A stretch of 35,230 nt of DNA from Bacteroidota bacterium. GTDB taxonomy: Bacteria > Bacteroidota > Bacteroidia > NS11-12g > UBA9320. The stretch spans positions 1 through 35,230 of the forward strand of contig JABIUV010000055.1 of assembly GCA_018700895.1 (NCBI GenBank). Reading direction: 5' to 3'. Both the position numbers and the translations under genes were made by a program. The notes beneath the pieces are model-generated. The model saw only the letters and a program-made list of their open reading frames with translations, was not told the DNA's origin and did not search any database. Shown here piece by piece: positions 32,025 through 35,230 of the stretch (its first letter is position 1; each line of letters opens with the position of its first letter).

Positions 32025-34319
32025 ATGAGCAAAACCGAATCGAAAACGAGCTTGACTACTGTCTGGATAAAACGTCTCTGGAAACTATTCGTACTTGCAT
32101 TTTTGTTAGGAATTGCCTTTTTGGCAAGTGTTCGTTATGGTTTGTTTGGCAAATTGCCAGATACAGCCGAGTTAGAAAATCCCAAGACAAAACTTGCGAG
32201 TGAGGTATATGCCGGCGATGGGGAGCTTTTGGGTAAAATGTTTTACCAGGAAGACCGCACCAATAGTGAGTACGCTGATTTGCCTGAACATTTGCGAGTA
32301 GCACTTGTGGCTACGGAAGATGAACGTTTTTATGGTCATAGTGGTATAGATGGTAGAGCATTACTTAGAGCAGTGGCTAAACTTGGTCGCGATGGTGGAG
32401 GAAGTACCATCACACAACAGTTGGCTAAGAACATGTTTCACGACAGGTACGATGCAAATTTTATAGAAAAGCTAATTCAAAAACTAAAAGAATGGTTCTT
32501 GGCCGTTCAAATAGAGAAACGCTATACCAAAGAAGAAATCATTTTGATGTATTTCAATACGGTGCCTTACGGCAATAGCTTTGGTATAAAATCTGCATCC
32601 AAACGTTTTTTTAATAAGCAAACGAAGGATTTAACCATAGAGGAATCTGCAGTGTTGGTCGGGATGCTACGTGCCAATACCAAGTATAATCCTATAAGAA
32701 ACCCTAATAACGCCAAGTGGGTGCGTAACGTCGTTTTTGGTCAGTTAGAGAACTATGGCTATATCACTCTTGAGGAAAGAGATAGCTTAAGGCAACTTCC
32801 ATTGGTCACTAACGAACATTATACCGACCATAATACGGGTTTGGCTACGTACTTCCGTTCATACTTAGCAGGCTGGATGAAAAATTGGACTGCAAAGTAT
32901 GCTGCTGAGACTGGAGTAAAATATAACATATACGATGACGGCTTGCGTGTATACACCACGCTCGATACCGAACTTCAAGGCTATGCCGAAAAAGCTGTAG
33001 CCGACCATATGGCAAAGTTGCAAAAGCAATTTTATAAGGAAACCAAACGGCGTAAGCGAGACCCTTGGTATACGGAAGATAGACGTGGTGATATGATAGC
33101 CGACCCAGATTACCCAGAGCGTATGATGAAGCGGACACCGCGATACAGAGGTTTGAAAAAGCGATTCAAAGGCCAACAGGACTCGATAGACTATTATCTG
33201 AATAAGCCAGTGAGAATGAAACTATTCTCTTGGCAAGGCGATATAGATACGGTACTAAGCCCTATGGACTCCCTCAAGTATATAAAACAGATATTACATA
33301 CTGGTTTTATGAGTTTCGAACCACAAACAGGCCATATCAAAGCGTGGGTAGGCGGTATCAATCATAAACATTTCCAATATGATCATGTAAATAAGAAAAG
33401 TACTCGTCAAGTAGGTTCTACCTTTAAGCCATTGGTGTACGCACGTGGGTTAGACGATGAAAAGTTGCAACCGTGTGAGGTAGAAAGTACTGGTCCGGTG
33501 ATTGTAGAATATGGTAATGGTAAGCAATGGTCTCCGAGTAACTCTAGTAAAGTGCCTGAAGAGGTGACTTTTTATGAAGGTTTGCAAAAGTCGATAAACA
33601 CAATAACTGCCCGAGTAATGAAACGCCTCGGTCCTAACAGTGCTGAGGTCGTAAAACAAACGGCCGGGAATATGGGCATAGACGAGAGCAAGTTTGAGCC
33701 TTATCCATCTATTTGCCTCGGAACTATGGACATATCTGTATTTGAGATGGTAGGAGCATACGGTACATTTGTAAATGAAGGAACATTTGTAGAGCCAATT
33801 TTTATCACGCGTATAGAAGATAAAAATGGTAATATTTTAGAAGAATTTACACCCAAGCGAAATGAGGCTATTCGCAAGCAATCGGCATATATCATTTGTA
33901 AAATGCTAGAGCGAGTGACGATGAGCGGCGGTACCGCCGCACGACTAAGAGGCAGCAGATTCCGAATTCCCGGTGGTGCATCTATAGGGGGTAAAACAGG
34001 TACTACACAAAACAACTCAGACGGCTGGTTTATGGGAATAACGCCAAATCTGGTAAGTGGCTGCTGGGTAGGTGCTGAGGAGCGAAATGTTCACTTCCGC
34101 AATACGGCTTACGGACAAGGAGCTAATATGGCTCTTCCGATTTTTGGGAAGTACATGGAGCAAGTGTATGCCAACTCAGAAATGAATTACGGTCGCGGTG
34201 ATTTCAAAAAGCCGGATATAGAAATGACCATCGAACTGGATTGTGATGCCGTGGAAGGCGAAGAATCCGAAGAGGGTGTGCTAGAGGAAGAGGAGATAGA
34301 CGACGAGGATTTATATTAG
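32025..34319 (+). CDS. Class A penicillin-binding protein 1A (transglycosylase/transpeptidase)
   Basis: 764 residues. A short cytoplasmic part and one membrane segment (about 18-38) precede a GT51 glycosyltransferase domain with catalytic Glu98 in ATEDERFYGHSGID and GGSTITQQLAKNMF. The transpeptidase domain has Ser465-Lys468 (VGSTFK), Ser523-x-Asn525 (SIN) and Lys657-Thr-Gly (GGKTGTTQNNSDGWFMG). All active-site motifs are intact, so it should both polymerise glycan and cross-link peptides. The C-terminus is a strongly acidic tail (DCDAVEGEESEEG and EEEEIDDEDLY). It starts 3 bases after porW, so they are co-transcribed. The PBP1A name fits size and motif pattern; PBP1C is excluded by the KTG context and lack of its C-terminal domain. 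Confidence 0.95.
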   Translation: MSKTESKTSLTTVWIKRLWKLFVLAFLLGIAFLASVRYGLFGKLPDTAELENPKTKLASEVYAGDGELLGKMFYQEDRTNSEYADLPEHLRVALVATEDERFYGHSGIDGRALLRAVAKLGRDGGGSTITQQLAKNMFHDRYDANFIEKLIQKLKEWFLAVQIEKRYTKEEIILMYFNTVPYGNSFGIKSASKRFFNKQTKDLTIEESAVLVGMLRANTKYNPIRNPNNAKWVRNVVFGQLENYGYITLEERDSLRQLPLVTNEHYTDHNTGLATYFRSYLAGWMKNWTAKYAAETGVKYNIYDDGLRVYTTLDTELQGYAEKAVADHMAKLQKQFYKETKRRKRDPWYTEDRRGDMIADPDYPERMMKRTPRYRGLKKRFKGQQDSIDYYLNKPVRMKLFSWQGDIDTVLSPMDSLKYIKQILHTGFMSFEPQTGHIKAWVGGINHKHFQYDHVNKKSTRQVGSTFKPLVYARGLDDEKLQPCEVESTGPVIVEYGNGKQWSPSNSSKVPEEVTFYEGLQKSINTITARVMKRLGPNSAEVVKQTAGNMGIDESKFEPYPSICLGTMDISVFEMVGAYGTFVNEGTFVEPIFITRIEDKNGNILEEFTPKRNEAIRKQSAYIICKMLERVTMSGGTAARLRGSRFRIPGGASIGGKTGTTQNNSDGWFMGITPNLVSGCWVGAEERNVHFRNTAYGQGANMALPIFGKYMEQVYANSEMNYGRGDFKKPDIEMTIELDCDAVEGEESEEGVLEEEEIDDEDLY

Positions 34320-34361
34320 TGCCTTGGTTTAATTAACCGCTCATTTTATACCAAATGAATG

Positions 34362-34529
34362 ATAGAATGTCGTATATATATCTTGGAATATTTTCTAAGA
34401 TTACAAGGCAGAAAAAATTAGCATAGCCTTCCGCGTATCGCTGAAGCTTTAGCGGAGGCACAAGTTACGGTGATTTTTTCTAACGATGTAAGATTTGGAA
34501 AGAAACGAGATATATATACGACATTCTAT
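34362..34529. mobile_element. MITE-like inverted-repeat element
   Basis: Perfect 22-bp terminal inverted repeats (34362-34383 and 34508-34529) enclose 124 bases that continue the symmetry imperfectly: GCAGAAAAAATTAGC on the left against GATTTTTTCTAAC on the right, and a central GC-richer hairpin around GCTGAAGCTTTAGCGGAGGC. Each repeat has TA near its outer end, which would suit a TA-targeting (IS630/Tc1-type) transposase. There is no coding capacity. Only one copy is in the window. Alternatively it is a large RNA-structured element ending the porW-PBP transcript. Confidence 0.65.
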
Positions 34530-34545
34530 TGTTTAATTGTTATTA

Positions 34546-35230
34546 TTACCCATTTACACCGCCTAGGTGTGGGCAATTAGCCAATTGTGCCAATGAAGTG
34601 TACGGAACTTCTGACTTACTATAACCATACGTAGCTTCCAACGATTTCATCTGCTGTGCATCATCCGTAGTTGCTTCTACATCATCCATCGTATACTGGC
34701 AGGGGTGTTCATACCCACTCGCATGAGTCAGTTCTAGTAGTTCTTTTCTAAAATATTTCACGTAGTTATAAAACCGTTCAGACTTTAGGGTGGGGTCTAT
34801 ACCTGCTTGTAGCCACTTGCTTTGAGTTGCTACTCCAGCAGGACATCTGTTGGTATGACAGAGTTGAGCCTGAATACAGCCTATACTCATCATTGCTTCA
34901 CGAGCTACATTTATCACATCTGCACCCATCGCAAATGCACGAGCAGCGTTAGCCGGTAATCCTAGTTTTCCACTGGCTACGAATACTATCTTGTCACTTA
35001 GTTGATGCTTTTGAAAAATCTTATAAATCAGTGCAAATCCATTGAAAAAAGGAAGTGCCACGTGGTCGGCAAAGCTTGGAGGGGCAGCTCCCGTTCCACC
35101 TTCACCACCATCTATGGTGATGAAATCAGGACCTGTGCCATTTTGAGCGATTTTGGTTGCGAGTTCTTCCCACATTTGGGTTTTGCCTATGGCAGACTTG
35201 ATGCCGACAGGTAATCCTGTGCGTCCGGCT
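34546..35230 (-). CDS. FMN-binding glutamate-synthase-like protein, C-terminal part (5' partial)
   Basis: The frame stays open to the right edge (reading GRTGLPVGIKSAIGKTQ before the internal Met at 35175), so about 227 C-terminal residues are visible. The GltB-type FMN barrel is clear: PDFITIDGGEGGTGAAPPSF, KIVFVASGKLGLPANAARAFAMGADVINVAREAM, and the 3Fe-4S-type cysteine set in CIQAQLCHTNRCPAGVATQ. It ends soon after the barrel without the GltB beta-helix (GXGXG) domain, which fits the shorter single-domain family related to archaeal glutamate synthases rather than full GltB. The reaction may be glutamate synthesis or another FMN/Fe-S oxidoreduction; the substrate is unproven. It is separated from the PBP gene by the inverted-repeat element. 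Confidence 0.9.
   Translation of the reverse strand, partial: AGRTGLPVGIKSAIGKTQMWEELATKIAQNGTGPDFITIDGGEGGTGAAPPSFADHVALPFFNGFALIYKIFQKHQLSDKIVFVASGKLGLPANAARAFAMGADVINVAREAMMSIGCIQAQLCHTNRCPAGVATQSKWLQAGIDPTLKSERFYNYVKYFRKELLELTHASGYEHPCQYTMDDVEATTDDAQQMKSLEATYGYSKSEVPYTSLAQLANCPHLGGVNG

Noticed and set aside
1-35230. CRISPR arrays, tRNA or rRNA genes, phage or plasmid genes, complete insertion sequences
   Set aside because: Read for repeated spacers, cloverleaf arms and transposase motifs; none found apart from the small inverted-repeat element near the right end.

Overview
The window looks like a piece of a Bacteroidota chromosome. The closest fit is a marine Saprospiria/Chitinophagia/Cytophagia-type lineage, but I cannot place it more finely from sequence alone. 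Supporting signs: several secreted proteins end in type IX secretion (T9SS) sorting domains, a PorW/SprE-type T9SS protein is present, promoters match the Bacteroidota -7 box TAnnTTTG, classical Shine-Dalgarno sites are absent, and the ATP synthase operon lacks the beta and epsilon genes while subunit a carries a His-rich periplasmic extension. The DNA is AT-rich by eye, and no tRNA, rRNA, CRISPR or intact transposase was seen.

Layout. 1-468: 3' end of a secreted M43 metalloprotease. 533-2809: aconitase, closed by a clear terminator. 2897-5992: an operon-like run of a coiled-coil membrane protein, rbfA, a LolC/E-like permease and pth. 6091-8030 (minus): a tandem pair of outer-membrane-type paralogues, the first broken by a frameshift and a nonsense codon. 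8129-9334: a secreted alpha/beta hydrolase. 9361-10852 (minus): AI-2E-type membrane protein and methylmalonyl-CoA epimerase. 10997-14435 (minus): a CotH-type secreted protein, an unknown exported protein, and a 55-codon gene that overlaps that protein's start and has its own promoter.

14566-16819: a compact iscS-iscU-iscA iron-sulfur operon with a perfect palindrome at its predicted transcription start. 17006-18492: a two-gene unit made of a polytopic membrane protein with an ECF-S-like N-terminal half and a small P-loop NTPase; this is the best candidate for a poorly described system. 18858-20111: CNNM/CorC-type protein. 20118-21359 (minus): RarA, whose conserved N-terminus continues upstream of every standard start codon. 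21526-22460: RdgB overlapping a MazG-like protein, two nucleotide house-cleaning enzymes.

22483-29358 (minus) reads as one long operon: M23 peptidase, bactofilin, AtpZ-like, AtpI-like, atpB, E, F, H, A, G, then a terminator. It ties cell-shape genes to the ATP synthase. Divergent from it, 29442-34319 carries PorW/SprE and a class A penicillin-binding protein. A 168-bp MITE-like inverted-repeat element (34362-34529) separates this from a glutamate-synthase-like gene that runs off the right edge.

A recurring signal is that several genes have a TAnnTTTG box only 4-11 bases before the start codon, which predicts leaderless or nearly leaderless mRNAs.
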